In this document: piece by piece, positions 50,727 to 60,351 of the stretch
How positions within the stretch are numbered: the stretch's first letter is position 1
Layout: each line of letters starts with the position of its first letter
DNA from: Anaerovorax odorimutans
GTDB taxonomy: Bacteria > Bacillota > Clostridia > Peptostreptococcales > Anaerovoracaceae
Direction of reading: 5' to 3'
Assembly: GCF_024459955.1 (NCBI RefSeq)
Contig: NZ_JANFXK010000009.1
Location: forward strand, 62,001 to 126,000
Length of the DNA stretch: 64,000 nucleotides
Position numbers and translations under genes: made by a program
Notes under the pieces: model-generated
The model's input: the letters and a program-made list of their open reading frames with translations, nothing else
Told to the model about the DNA's origin: nothing
The model's database searches: none

Positions 50727-50767
50727 TTAAGCAAGCAGCATGGAAATTTGCCTGGTTGCTTTTTTTA
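50727..50767 (+). terminator. Terminator of the Rpn gene
   Basis: AAGCAA (50729-50734) pairs with TTGCTT (50756-50761), followed by TTTTTT. A second small stem, CTTCGG/CCGAAG, lies just upstream. Confidence 0.7.
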
Positions 50768-50913
50768 TTAATTGTAAAATATCGAATATGCGGCATTCCG
50801 GATTCCACCCGTTAGCAGGCGAGACGCCTGCAAGACCAAGCAAGTGGCAGGTTCCGGCAATATAAGTGAAGAATATCTGCTGCGGCTCGCCTCTTATAAA
50901 TCAGGAATGTCGC

Positions 50914-51250
50914 CTTTTTTGACAATATGCATATTTGTTCAACAATGGATTTATTTCGATGTTATTGTTGCGATATTTCCAAGGTTTGCGGTCTCTCTTT
51001 CTGTTCAAAGCTGCATATTTGATCGAGTTTTTATGTCCGCATGCTTTGTATCCTTGAAAAAAGGTCAACAAGAACCTGACTTTTCGCTGCGTGTTGACAA
51101 AAATAGCAATTTTCCTTTTAAGCAGCATTTCCTACGAGCCGCTCCCTGCAGCGCCCTAGCCCCGTACCTTTTACATGGGGACAACACCCAAATATCAATG
51201 GGCGCCGGGAAGCAGCATAGTTTTGATAGTTTCACAGTGATTTTGGAAAA
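50914..51250 (-). repeat. Dispersed-repeat copy R4
   Basis: Bases 50914-51140 match the reverse complement of 45725-45945; bases 51190-51250 match 36586-36645. The gap 50635-51264 has no gene apart from this and the terminator. Confidence 0.75.
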
Positions 51251-51264
51251 TAGAAACGGCTAAA

Positions 51265-52041
51265 TTACGCTTTTTCATACAACTCCTTGGCAAACACCGC
51301 CGCTCCTATGGCTCCCACCTCCTGGGGATAAGGGGCCGCCTTGATTTCTCGCCCCAAGGTTTCTCCCATGGTTTTTACCATATTGGAATTCAGCGCCACG
51401 CCGCCTGTCATAAACACGCAGTCTTTCAGGCCAACGCGCCCGCACATACCGGACACTCTTTTGGCGATTGCCCTGTGCGCGCCTTTGGCAACGTCTGACC
51501 GTTTTTCGCCTGACGCCAGCCGTGAAATCACTTCGCTTTCCGCAAATACGGTACAGACGCTGCTTATGGGCACCTCCTTTGTGGATTGACCGGCCAAATG
51601 GGATAGATCGCTCAAATCACAGCCAAGCACTCTGGCCATTACTTCTAAAAATCTGCCTGTACCTGCCGCACATTTCTCATTCATAACGAAATTCTCAACG
51701 ATACCGTTTGCCCCGATTTTTATTACCTTTGCGTCCTGCCCGCCTATGTCAATAATCGATCCTGCTGATTCACATAAATAAGATACCCCTTTTGCGTGGC
51801 ATGAAATTTCGGTGATCTGTTTGTCCGCATGTTCATATGTAATGCGCCCGTACCCAGTGACAACTGTAAATTTAACGGTGTCCACTTCCACTCCCGCCTC
51901 ATCAAACACCAGCTCCAGCGCCCGCTCCACACCTTTTGTTCCCGTTCCCTCATTAACGGCGGCATGTGCGATCAGCGCGCCCTTATCATCTAAAATCGCA
52001 GCTTTGGAAGAGGATGATCCAATATCGATTCCTAAGTACAT
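51265..52041 (-). CDS. hadI: 2-hydroxyacyl-CoA dehydratase activator (HadI/HgdC type)
   Basis: 258 residues, ASKHA ATPase fold. ATP-binding LGIDIGSSSSKAAIL, IIDIGGQDAK, and the cysteines that bridge one [4Fe-4S] cluster between two subunits, in NEKCAAGTGRFLE and SVCTVFAESEV. It uses ATP to push one electron at very low potential into the dehydratase, starting its ketyl-radical cycle. Last gene of the leftward cluster, 54 bp after the smaller dehydratase subunit. The ATG at 52041 follows GGGAGGAAACT. Confidence 0.94.
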   Translation of the reverse strand: MYLGIDIGSSSSKAAILDDKGALIAHAAVNEGTGTKGVERALELVFDEAGVEVDTVKFTVVTGYGRITYEHADKQITEISCHAKGVSYLCESAGSIIDIGGQDAKVIKIGANGIVENFVMNEKCAAGTGRFLEVMARVLGCDLSDLSHLAGQSTKEVPISSVCTVFAESEVISRLASGEKRSDVAKGAHRAIAKRVSGMCGRVGLKDCVFMTGGVALNSNMVKTMGETLGREIKAAPYPQEVGAIGAAVFAKELYEKA

Positions 52042-52095
52042 AGTTTCCTCCCTGTTTCCCTTCCTGGGAAAATTTTGATCCCGGTCCATCGGCAG

Positions 52096-53220
52096 TCATA
52101 TCAGCATTTCGGCGAAGCTCTGAATTCTTGTTCTTATCTGCTCAAAGGATTCAATCTGCTGATCCAGTTCCAGGTATAGGACTGGAATCCCGGCCTTTTC
52201 AAGCTGCGCTTTATAAACGGGATAGTCAAATTCTTCCGGGTCGCAGAATTTCATCATACATACGATAACTGCCTGAGCCTCCCGCTCTTTGACCATATCG
52301 ATGAGCATCTGTCCCCTTGATTTCTTCTGTTCCGCCAGAAAAGCGCAGCCTCTCTGATCGATGACCCTTCCCGCCATTTTTTCCCAGACGCTGCCTTCTT
52401 TTCTGGCTGGTGTCCGAAACTGCCTGGACTCCTGCGCGATATCATCCGCCGCCACGCTGATCTCACACTCGCGGAACAGATCGAGAATTTCAGCAGGTTC
52501 GCCGATCAGCCCGGTGGTTATAACCTTCACGCCGTGAAACGCCTCTTTCTCCATGGCCTTGAGACCATCGATCACTTTTTTTATTTCCTCCATATACAGT
52601 TTTTTGTCCATGAAGTACCCGGCCTTAATGAGCAAATGTCTGGTTCTGGCATCGATTATAAGAGGATAATCACAGGCCACTTCTGTGAATTCACGCATGG
52701 CCGCTCTGTATTCCTCGTATACGGCGAAGGCTTCTTCCACATTTTTATCCGTAATCAGCGTATGGGTTGCCTTTTCAAAATCCGACCGCACACGCTTTAA
52801 TTCAGCTTCCAGGTATTCTTCCGCCGCCCTGTTCCATCTTGCCTGGGGGTAAACCATCCCAATCATGGGAACCTGCGGCACCGCTGTTTTCCAGTTTTCG
52901 ATGACGCATTTTAAAGTATCGCACAGGCCCGGTATGATGATCGCCTTCAGCTGGTCGTAAACACCTCTCATACCCAGCTCCATATTCGCTCTCATGATCG
53001 AACAGCAGAACCCCTGCAGAAATTTATCGGCCATTTTGATCTCCGTCCTGCCTCCCCAGAGACCCACGGGAACAAACCCTGCCGCATAAACGATTTCTTC
53101 CGGCGTATAAATCGGAAAGCATCCCACTGCGTCTTTTCCGCATTCTGCCTTTATGGATGCTACGGCTTTGGCAGGATTCAGCGCCCGTTCTTCCAGTTTC
53201 ATAATCGTTTCCTTTAACAT
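52096..53220 (-). CDS. hadC: 2-hydroxyacyl-CoA dehydratase subunit (HadC/HgdB type)
   Basis: 374 residues of the HGD-D family. Iron-sulfur cysteines are visible at GFCCSIMRAN, PGLCDTLKCVIENW and CMMKFCDPEEFDYP near the C-terminus. It pairs with the next subunit to hold [4Fe-4S] clusters and remove water from a 2-hydroxyacyl-CoA. It overlaps the preceding gene by one base (TAATG), so subunits are made in equal amounts. The substrate side chain cannot be told. Confidence 0.93.
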   Translation of the reverse strand: MLKETIMKLEERALNPAKAVASIKAECGKDAVGCFPIYTPEEIVYAAGFVPVGLWGGRTEIKMADKFLQGFCCSIMRANMELGMRGVYDQLKAIIIPGLCDTLKCVIENWKTAVPQVPMIGMVYPQARWNRAAEEYLEAELKRVRSDFEKATHTLITDKNVEEAFAVYEEYRAAMREFTEVACDYPLIIDARTRHLLIKAGYFMDKKLYMEEIKKVIDGLKAMEKEAFHGVKVITTGLIGEPAEILDLFRECEISVAADDIAQESRQFRTPARKEGSVWEKMAGRVIDQRGCAFLAEQKKSRGQMLIDMVKEREAQAVIVCMMKFCDPEEFDYPVYKAQLEKAGIPVLYLELDQQIESFEQIRTRIQSFAEMLI

Positions 53221-54443
53221 TACCTTCCCTCCTTTGCCGCTTTACGCCGCTCCATCATTTCCACAAGAGCCTGTATTCTCGTTTCATACTGCGCCTGGGA
53301 AAGCACTCGCGGATCGCACATATCACCGTCGAATACAACCGATGGAATCCCGGCCTTTTCTTCCAATCTCCGCTGCTGTTCATATACGGTGAAATCCATA
53401 AGCTTGCAGCTTCTGTTTGAATGGAACACCACCCCGTCAATATTGAAATCCGCGGCCAGCCCGAGCATCGTATCCGAAACATAGTCTACACAGCGGTTTG
53501 CGTGATAGTAGCTGTAGGCTCTGGCCATGCCCTCGATATCGTTTGTTTCATAGAAAATCGTCCATGCGTCAGGATAGAGAGACGTTACTACGTTTACCCC
53601 GTATTTCTTCAGAATCTTATAGGTTGGACTTAAGTGTACCCAGCAGGCGATGCCGTCCCAGATGATTCTGTATTTTTCTTCTCCTTCTTTCCAGGGCCCC
53701 AGTCCTTTTTTCGCTCGTTCCTCCAGCTCCTCATACCACAGCCGAAATAGATCCCTGCCTTCCTTTTTCCCCCGGATGCAGACCACAAGAGCCATATAGT
53801 TAAACATATCAAACCCGTTTAAAGGCGATGGATTGGCCCGGGCTGTAAAACAGGCCTTTCTCCACCAGTACGCGGTTTCATTGGAAATCCGCATGACTTC
53901 CGATAACTTATCGTAGTCAAATTCTTTGCCGGTTATTTCCTCCAGTTGGCCGATCACATGTTCAAGCTGCCCTCTCATATAGGCAATAGTGTGATCCGCG
54001 GCTTCATAGCGATGATTGAACGGCGTGTCAAAGAGAATAAAGGGAATGTCCAGCTCTGTCGCCAGGTTTTCATACCATTTCGCCACGGTGGTGCAGATAT
54101 TATTGCAGCAGAATACCAGATCCGGCGCCGGAATATTACAGGCATCCGATTCCATAATATCCTTATAGCCCAGGTTCACTCTAGCATAGGAGCAGATATC
54201 AATGGAATACCCGCAGCTTTCCGACCGCTCGAGAAAGTCCATGGACTGTTTTCTCGCCGCAACGGCAGCCGCGTGGTTTTCAGGATATACAACATAGATA
54301 TCCATTGCTTCAAGGAGTTCCTGCGGGCAGATGGAAGTCGCCCATGCTACCAATTTACCTTCCGCCTTTGCCTTGCCCGCATCAGCGTAATGCTGCGCCA
54401 CCAGCTCATTCAGCATCTGTTTTGATGTTTTTTTCTCCGTCAT
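53220..54443 (-). CDS. hadB: 2-hydroxyacyl-CoA dehydratase subunit (HadB/HgdA type)
   Basis: 407 residues, HGD-D family. Cysteine landmarks: WATSICPQELLEAM, CSYARVNLGY, FCCNNICTTVAKWYE and VVFHSNRSCKLMD; the pattern ICPQEL and CNNICTTVAKW is typical of HadB/FldB/HgdA. Together with the following subunit it forms the dehydratase heterodimer. Confidence 0.93.
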   Translation of the reverse strand: MTEKKTSKQMLNELVAQHYADAGKAKAEGKLVAWATSICPQELLEAMDIYVVYPENHAAAVAARKQSMDFLERSESCGYSIDICSYARVNLGYKDIMESDACNIPAPDLVFCCNNICTTVAKWYENLATELDIPFILFDTPFNHRYEAADHTIAYMRGQLEHVIGQLEEITGKEFDYDKLSEVMRISNETAYWWRKACFTARANPSPLNGFDMFNYMALVVCIRGKKEGRDLFRLWYEELEERAKKGLGPWKEGEEKYRIIWDGIACWVHLSPTYKILKKYGVNVVTSLYPDAWTIFYETNDIEGMARAYSYYHANRCVDYVSDTMLGLAADFNIDGVVFHSNRSCKLMDFTVYEQQRRLEEKAGIPSVVFDGDMCDPRVLSQAQYETRIQALVEMMERRKAAKEGR

Positions 54444-54452
54444 ACTCTCACC

Positions 54453-55529
54453 TCATGATTCAGCGTCCCACTGAGCAATAATTTCCGGGACCACTTTTTT
54501 CAGATCCCCGCAAATCGCGTAATCGGCAATTTGCATCATCGGCGCCTGCGGATCTTTATTAACAGCAACGATGACATCGGAACCCTTCATTCCGGCCTGA
54601 TGCTGAATCGCACCGGAGATTCCGCAGGCAAAATAAATTTTAGGCTTGACCGTAGTTCCCGTTTGCCCCACCTGATGGCTCTGATCGATCCAGCCCGAAT
54701 CGACCGCCGCACGGGAAGCCCCAACCACGCCGCCGACTTTGGCCGCGAATTCTTCCATTAGCCGAAAGCCCTCCGCGCTGCCCAAGCCTCTTCCTCCTGA
54801 ACAGATAATATCCGCATCTGTGAGTGAAACCAATTCTTTGGCCGCCTTAACCACTTCCACAACTTCCACATGAATATCATCCGCCGACAACTGGGCGCAG
54901 ACCCGGATCAGCTGTCCCCTGGCGCCTTGTTTCTTTTCTCTGGGGTCCATTACTCCCGGCCTCACAGTCGCCATCTGCGGTCTCGTATTGGGCGTAACAA
55001 TGGTAGCCATAAGATTCCCGCCAAAGGCCGGCCTCGTCTGCTTTAAACCGTTATCGTCATTCCGGCCGGAAATCCCGTCGGTGCTGGCTGTCGTATAGGT
55101 CTTGAGATACTCCACATAATTTGCCGTATTGATATCCAGTCTGGTGCAGTCCGCTGTCAGCCCCGTGTCCAGCCTTGCCGCGATTCTCGGAGCCAGATCC
55201 CTTCCAATAAAGGTGGCCCCAAAGAGAACGATTTCCGGCTTATAAGTCCGGATTGCGTCGGTCATCGCTTTCGCATAAGCGTCAGTGGTATATTCTTTCA
55301 AAAGGAAGTGATCGATTTGATACACCACATCCGCACCGTACGCATAAAGCTCATCCACCAGATGATCGACGCCGTCCCCCGCAAGAACCGCGCATACCCT
55401 TGTATCCTTGCTGATTTCTCTCGATAAACGATAGCCTTCGCCGAGAAGCTGCCGGGCCACATTCATCAGTTTTCCCTGCCTCTGTTCGGTAAACACCCAT
55501 ACGTCTTTGTATTCTGCAAAGTTCGCCAT
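54453..55529 (-). CDS. etfA: Electron transfer flavoprotein alpha subunit
   Basis: 358 residues. Domain I at the N-terminus (VWVFTEQRQGKLMNVARQLL) and the FAD domain with GGRGLGSAEGFRLMEEFA, SRAAVDSGWIDQSHQVGQTG and YFACGISGAIQHQAGM. Pairs with EtfB; in anaerobes with adjacent acyl-CoA dehydrogenase it may bifurcate electrons between ferredoxin and the enoyl-CoA. Spacing to its neighbours is 9-12 bp. Confidence 0.95.
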   Translation of the reverse strand: MANFAEYKDVWVFTEQRQGKLMNVARQLLGEGYRLSREISKDTRVCAVLAGDGVDHLVDELYAYGADVVYQIDHFLLKEYTTDAYAKAMTDAIRTYKPEIVLFGATFIGRDLAPRIAARLDTGLTADCTRLDINTANYVEYLKTYTTASTDGISGRNDDNGLKQTRPAFGGNLMATIVTPNTRPQMATVRPGVMDPREKKQGARGQLIRVCAQLSADDIHVEVVEVVKAAKELVSLTDADIICSGGRGLGSAEGFRLMEEFAAKVGGVVGASRAAVDSGWIDQSHQVGQTGTTVKPKIYFACGISGAIQHQAGMKGSDVIVAVNKDPQAPMMQIADYAICGDLKKVVPEIIAQWDAES

Positions 55530-55541
55530 TTTGTCATCCTC

Positions 55542-56330
55542 CTAGATTATGTGCTTTTCCTTAAGTTCCGCAAGCAGATTCCCTGCCAGTTCCTTCGCCG
55601 TATCGCCTTTGACGGACACGCCTTTCCCCTTTGGCTTTGGCGTGAAGGATCGGTATACGTTGGTCGGAGAAGCTTTCAGTCCGACCAATTCCTCATTTAC
55701 ACCGATATCCTCCGCGCTCCAGACTTTGATCTCTGCCGCAGCTCCCTTTAAGATACCGCGTATACTCATATATCTGGGCGTATTCAATTCTTTGATACAG
55801 GTCAGGACACAGGGCATCGTTGTTTTGAGAACCTGGTAGCCGTCTTCCAGCGCCCTTTGCACGGTGATCCGCTTGCCCTCCATTTGAAATTCTCTCACAT
55901 ATGTAATTTGAGGGATTCCCAGCTTCTCTGCGATCTGCGGACCGACCTGGGCCGTGTCTCCGTCAATGGCCTGTCTGCCCGCGAAGATCAGGTCGTAATT
56001 TCCGATTTTACGAATTCCTGCCGCCAGCGCATTGGAGGTCGCCCAGGTGTCCGAACCGCCCAGTGCTCTGTCTGACAGCAAGACCGCTTCGTCAGCGCCC
56101 ATGGCAATGCATTCCTCCAGCATTTCCCTGGCCTGGGGCGGTCCCATCGTCAGAACGATCACCTCCGTTTTCGGATCGCGGTCTTTGATTTTGAGGGCTT
56201 CCTCCAAGGCATTGGCATCATCATGATTCAGTATGGATTCCACCCCATCCCGAATCAGCGTCCCGGTTTCCGGGTTGATCTTAATTTCATTTGTATTTGG
56301 CACCTGCTTTACACACACGATTATTTTCAT
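55542..56330 (-). CDS. etfB: Electron transfer flavoprotein beta subunit
   Basis: 262 residues. MKIIVCVKQVPNTNEIKINP start; FAGRQAIDGDTAQVGPQIAE, the loop that in bifurcating Etfs holds the second FAD; RYMSIRGILKGA near the C-terminus. The GRQAIDGDTAQVGP form fits clostridial bifurcating Etf rather than the AMP-binding mitochondrial type. Confidence 0.95.
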   Translation of the reverse strand: MKIIVCVKQVPNTNEIKINPETGTLIRDGVESILNHDDANALEEALKIKDRDPKTEVIVLTMGPPQAREMLEECIAMGADEAVLLSDRALGGSDTWATSNALAAGIRKIGNYDLIFAGRQAIDGDTAQVGPQIAEKLGIPQITYVREFQMEGKRITVQRALEDGYQVLKTTMPCVLTCIKELNTPRYMSIRGILKGAAAEIKVWSAEDIGVNEELVGLKASPTNVYRSFTPKPKGKGVSVKGDTAKELAGNLLAELKEKHII

Positions 56331-56343
56331 GTTCCGCTCCCTC

Positions 56344-57483
56344 CTATTTAAAAATACTGCCTGAGATAACCATTTTCATTACTTCCGACGTACCTTCGTA
56401 AATTTCGGTTATCTTCTGATCTCTGTACATTCGTTCCACCGGATAGTCTTTGATGTACCCGTATCCGCCATGGAACTGTACCGCTTTATCCACTACATAG
56501 GAGGCTGTTTCGGAGCATGCCAGTTTGGCCTGAGCGGCTTCCACGGTGCTTGGAAGCCCCCTGTCCCGCATATTGCAGGCATTATAAAGAAGAAACCTCG
56601 CACCGTCGATCCTTGTTTTCATATTGGCCATCTCAAAAGCCAGCGCCTGAAATTTGTTCAGGCTCCTGCCAAACTGCTTTCTCTGCTTCATGTATTCGAC
56701 GGTCTGATCGAATGCTCCCTGAGCGATTCCAAGGGCCTGCGCCGCGATTCCAAGCCTTCCCACATCAAGGGAGGTCATGGCTGTTTTAAAGCCTTTGCCT
56801 TCTTTTCCCAGCAGATTTTCTTTGGGTATTCTGCAGTCTTCAAATACAAGCTCTGCGGCAATGGACGCACGAATGCCCATTTTGTTTTCTTTTTTCCCCC
56901 TTGAAAACCCCGGAGTTCCCTTCTCCACGATAAAGGAGCTGATTCCTTTGTTCCCCTTACTCTTATCGGTCATCGCCATAATAACGTACACATCCGCGAT
57001 TCCGCCGCCGGAAATGAACACCTTTGAACCGTTAAGAATCCAGCAGTCACCGCCGTCCGCCGCTGTTGTCTGCTGCATCGCGGCATCCGTTCCCGCGTTC
57101 GGCTCTGTCAGACCAAATGCTCCCAGCTTTTTTCCCGAAAGAAGGTCCGGCAGATATTTCCGTTTTTGTTCTTCCGTGCCATATGTAAAAATCGGCCAGC
57201 AGCAAAGGGCGTTGTGCGTCTGAACGATTACGCCATGGGAGGCGTCCACCTTGGAAAGCTCTTCCACTGCCATAATATAGGTCAGGTAGTCCGTTCCCGC
57301 TCCCCCGTATTCTTTAGGAAACGGCATTCCCATCACACCCAGCTTTCCAAGCTTTGCTACGGTTTCATAAGGGTATTTCGCCTCTGCGTCCAGCTCCTCT
57401 GCTATGGGAGCGATTTCTGTTTCCGCAAACTCCTTAATCATCTTTTTTACCATTTGCTGTTCTCTCGAATAAGTAAATTCCAT
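56344..57483 (-). CDS. Acyl-CoA dehydrogenase
   Basis: 379 residues. Start at 57483 with AAGGAG ahead; the frame extends upstream but into the CoA-transferase gene. Motifs: AFGLTEPNAGTDA (FAD and substrate), GIRASIAAELVFEDC, RKQFGRSLNKFQALAFEMANM, and the catalytic Glu in ITEIYEGTSEV. With EtfAB it should reduce the enoyl-CoA made by the dehydratase, as AcdB does in leucine fermentation. Confidence 0.95.
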   Translation of the reverse strand: MEFTYSREQQMVKKMIKEFAETEIAPIAEELDAEAKYPYETVAKLGKLGVMGMPFPKEYGGAGTDYLTYIMAVEELSKVDASHGVIVQTHNALCCWPIFTYGTEEQKRKYLPDLLSGKKLGAFGLTEPNAGTDAAMQQTTAADGGDCWILNGSKVFISGGGIADVYVIMAMTDKSKGNKGISSFIVEKGTPGFSRGKKENKMGIRASIAAELVFEDCRIPKENLLGKEGKGFKTAMTSLDVGRLGIAAQALGIAQGAFDQTVEYMKQRKQFGRSLNKFQALAFEMANMKTRIDGARFLLYNACNMRDRGLPSTVEAAQAKLACSETASYVVDKAVQFHGGYGYIKDYPVERMYRDQKITEIYEGTSEVMKMVISGSIFK

Positions 57484-57496
57484 ATGCCTTTTCTCC

Positions 57497-58822
57497 TTAG
57501 TATTTTTCTCCGAAACGCGCTTCAAAAGCGGAGGCCAGTTCTTCCCTGAAATCAGGGTCCGCAATGGCAATCAGCAGCCGCGCTCTTTCTTTTACGGTCT
57601 TGCCTTTGAGGCCCGCGATACCGTATTCCGTAATTACATAGTCCACATCGTGCTGCGATGTGGTTACTAAAGTGCCCGCTTTAAGGCTTCCTACAATCTT
57701 CGAAAGCTTAGTTCCGTCCTTTTTCACCGCAGCGGCATGCATGGCAATGATCGCAATTCCTCTGCTGTCTTCCGACATGGCCGCTCCCCTGATGAAATCA
57801 ACCTGCCCGCCTACTCCGCTGAATATTTTGCCGTTCAGGCTTCCTGCGTTTACCTGTCCCCAGAGATCGACTTCAATCGCCGAATTAATGCAGACGAATT
57901 TACTGTTCTGCCGGATTACCAGCGGGTTATTTGTATAATCCGCCGGCCTTAGCTCAATCATGGGGTTGTTGTCTACGAAGTCGTATAATTTCTTTGAGCC
58001 ATACAGGAAATTCACAACAACCTTACCGCGATCAATGGATTTTTCGGAGCAGTCAATTACACCTGCCCGGATCAGCTCTACGGCCCCGTCGGAAATCATT
58101 TCCGAATGGATACCCAGATGTTTTTTATTTCTCAGTGCCGCCAGCACCGCGTTTGGGATTCCGCCCATCCCCAACTGCAAGGTGGCCCCGTCGTCGATCA
58201 GAGAAGCGCAGTGCCGGCCAATGGCCACATCCTTCTCATCGCTTTCGCCCCAGAAAACTTCCGGAAGCGGATGCGACGCTTCTACGATGCAGTCGAACGC
58301 ATCGATATGTACATACGCCTCGCCTCCGACTCTGGGCACTTCTGCGTTGATTTGAGCGATTACAGTCGCAGCGGATTTGATCGCCTGCATCGTATAATCG
58401 CAGGAAACTCCTACGGAGCATATGCCCTCTTCATCGGGCTGGGACACCATGACCATGAACACGTCGACAGGGAGGGTTTTGCTGCGGATCATGCCGGGTA
58501 TTTCGCTGAAAAAAACCGGCACAAAGTCGCCCTGGCCCTGATGAATGGACGCCCTTGTCGACGGATCGGTAAACCATCCCACATACCGGAAGTGGTCTTT
58601 CATATCAGGCTTTGAGTATCTCCCTTCGCCCAGAGAGATCATGTGGGATATTGTCACATTACTGTATTCTTTATAGTTATCTAACATTGCCTCTACCAGC
58701 GCTTTTGGTTCTGCCGCGGCGTGCGCCAGGAGCACGGTATCTCCGCTTTTTATGCGTTTGACAGCCTCCTGTGGCGTGGTGAGCTTCGCTTTGTAAGCAT
58801 CTTTCCAGTTTGTTTTTTGCAT
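57497..58822 (-). CDS. Acetyl-CoA hydrolase/transferase-family CoA-transferase
   Basis: 441 residues of the 4-hydroxybutyrate/butyrate:acetate CoA-transferase group. N-terminal VKRIKSGDTVLLAHAAAEP, GVSCDYTMQAIKSA, glycine-rich LQLGMGGIPNAVLAAL, and the catalytic Glu in LGIHSEMISDGAVEL. It differs from HadA (family III) of the leucine pathway, so the activation step uses a different enzyme class here. Likely loads CoA on the 2-hydroxyacid from acetyl- or acyl-CoA. Confidence 0.93.
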   Translation of the reverse strand: MQKTNWKDAYKAKLTTPQEAVKRIKSGDTVLLAHAAAEPKALVEAMLDNYKEYSNVTISHMISLGEGRYSKPDMKDHFRYVGWFTDPSTRASIHQGQGDFVPVFFSEIPGMIRSKTLPVDVFMVMVSQPDEEGICSVGVSCDYTMQAIKSAATVIAQINAEVPRVGGEAYVHIDAFDCIVEASHPLPEVFWGESDEKDVAIGRHCASLIDDGATLQLGMGGIPNAVLAALRNKKHLGIHSEMISDGAVELIRAGVIDCSEKSIDRGKVVVNFLYGSKKLYDFVDNNPMIELRPADYTNNPLVIRQNSKFVCINSAIEVDLWGQVNAGSLNGKIFSGVGGQVDFIRGAAMSEDSRGIAIIAMHAAAVKKDGTKLSKIVGSLKAGTLVTTSQHDVDYVITEYGIAGLKGKTVKERARLLIAIADPDFREELASAFEARFGEKY

Positions 58823-58858
58823 TTTGTTTTGATTCCTTTATCATTTTCTAAATAGCAA

Positions 58859-58895
58859 GAGAAACACGATGACCATGACTGCAATCGTGTCTCTC
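58859..58895 (-). promoter_or_regulatory. Internal hairpin between carrier and CoA-transferase genes
   Basis: GAGAAACACGAT (58859-58870) pairs with ATCGTGTCTCTC (58884-58895) with one internal mismatch. It lies in the longest gap (127 bp) of the cluster and may lower or stabilise the distal transcript. Confidence 0.5.
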
Positions 58896-58949
58896 CTTTC
58901 CAATTGCTTGTACACCAAGTTATTTTCGCTTATTTTTACTTCTCACACT

Positions 58950-60320
58950 CTATAACACGAAACCAAATACCAGATACAAAACGACAGCTGCTAATCCAGC
59001 AATGATCGCATATGGCAATTGTGTCAGCACATGCTCCATATTATTAATTTTTGAAACCTGCGAAGACATGATCGTAACATCGGTGTAGAAACACGCATGA
59101 CTGCCAAAGGCCGCTGCGCTGGCAATGGCGCCCAATACCAGGAATATCGGCGCGCCGCTTTCCACTGCTAAAGGAACGATGATCGGTACGCATACAACCG
59201 GAACTCCCCAGCTGCTTCCTGTTACAAAGGCCAGCAGGGCGACAACGACAAAGGTAATGGCCGCAAGCGTATCAGGATTAACAAACGGTAATACCGCGTC
59301 TACTACATATGTAGGAAGATTAATACTATCCATCGACATCTTAACTACCTGTGATGCCATACAAATGGCGATCATTGGCACCATTGTCGTAAGTCCTCTT
59401 GTGAATACTTCGCAAAATTCTTTTGGTTTCATTACTTTTCTCGGTATATAAAGAATTCCGGCAACACAGATGCCTATAACAAGGGCGGTCAGTAAATCGT
59501 CTTTCCAGATAGCCACGCCTACAACGACAGCCATTGGCAGCAGAAAGTCAATGATTTTGCCATCGGGCAATGGTTCCTCTGTGGATAATTCACCCTCATT
59601 GAGTTTCGCGCTGAGTTCTGAGTAAACCATACCTGTTTCATCAACTCTCCGATAAGCTTTTTTCATAGCTCCCAGCTTGGGGACAATTCCCAGAATAACG
59701 AGGGGAACCAATATTACGGCTGTAAACCCATAGAACGCAAAGGGTATGCTGTGCAGATACAAATAAGCTCCGTCCCCCATTTCAGCCAGTGATTCCTGCT
59801 GTGCGAATACGTTTCCATAGTACACGGCCCATGTTGACAAAGGTACCAGGATACACACAGGCGCTCCTGTGGAATCGAGCACATAAGCGAGCATTTCCCT
59901 TGGTGTTCGCTGCCGGTCGGCTACTTCTTTTGTACAGGCTGATACGGTCAATACGTTCAGATAGTCATCAATAAAGATCAACAGCCCCAGAAACCATCCG
60001 AACATCAAAGTTTTTTTCTGAGTTTTTGCGTATTTTTGCAGGAACTTGGCAAAGCCGAAAGTTCCTTTTGAGGCGGACAAAAGCGTAATCAAGCTGCCTA
60101 CTAAGGCTAAGACAATGTACATCCAGGCATTTTCTGAGACCGCGGTCTGGCAGCTGTCTAAGAGCGCCGGAATACTTCCGAAGAAGCCTTGTGACATGAT
60201 AAACGCAATCCATGCGCCCAGCATTAAGGATTCAAAATTAAGCTTTGTATATAAAGCAACTCCGATTACAATAATTGGCGGTAAAAGTGTTAAAAGGCCA
60301 TAAGAAATTTCCGTATCCAT
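58950..60320 (-). CDS. NhaC-family sodium/proton antiporter or organic-anion carrier
   Basis: 456 residues, about 11 helices. NhaC-superfamily stretches: LGLLIFIDDYLNVLTVSA (paired Asp), RTPREMLAYVLDSTGAPVC, TGSSWGVPVVCVPIIVPLA and GSHACFYTDVTIMSS. The same superfamily includes malate/lactate and other substrate antiporters, so within a catabolic operon it may import the growth substrate. GGAAGGAG precedes the ATG. Confidence 0.9.
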   Translation of the reverse strand: MDTEISYGLLTLLPPIIVIGVALYTKLNFESLMLGAWIAFIMSQGFFGSIPALLDSCQTAVSENAWMYIVLALVGSLITLLSASKGTFGFAKFLQKYAKTQKKTLMFGWFLGLLIFIDDYLNVLTVSACTKEVADRQRTPREMLAYVLDSTGAPVCILVPLSTWAVYYGNVFAQQESLAEMGDGAYLYLHSIPFAFYGFTAVILVPLVILGIVPKLGAMKKAYRRVDETGMVYSELSAKLNEGELSTEEPLPDGKIIDFLLPMAVVVGVAIWKDDLLTALVIGICVAGILYIPRKVMKPKEFCEVFTRGLTTMVPMIAICMASQVVKMSMDSINLPTYVVDAVLPFVNPDTLAAITFVVVALLAFVTGSSWGVPVVCVPIIVPLAVESGAPIFLVLGAIASAAAFGSHACFYTDVTIMSSQVSKINNMEHVLTQLPYAIIAGLAAVVLYLVFGFVL

Positions 60321-60351
60321 GTTTTTCTCCTTCCTGACGCATCATCAGTTT

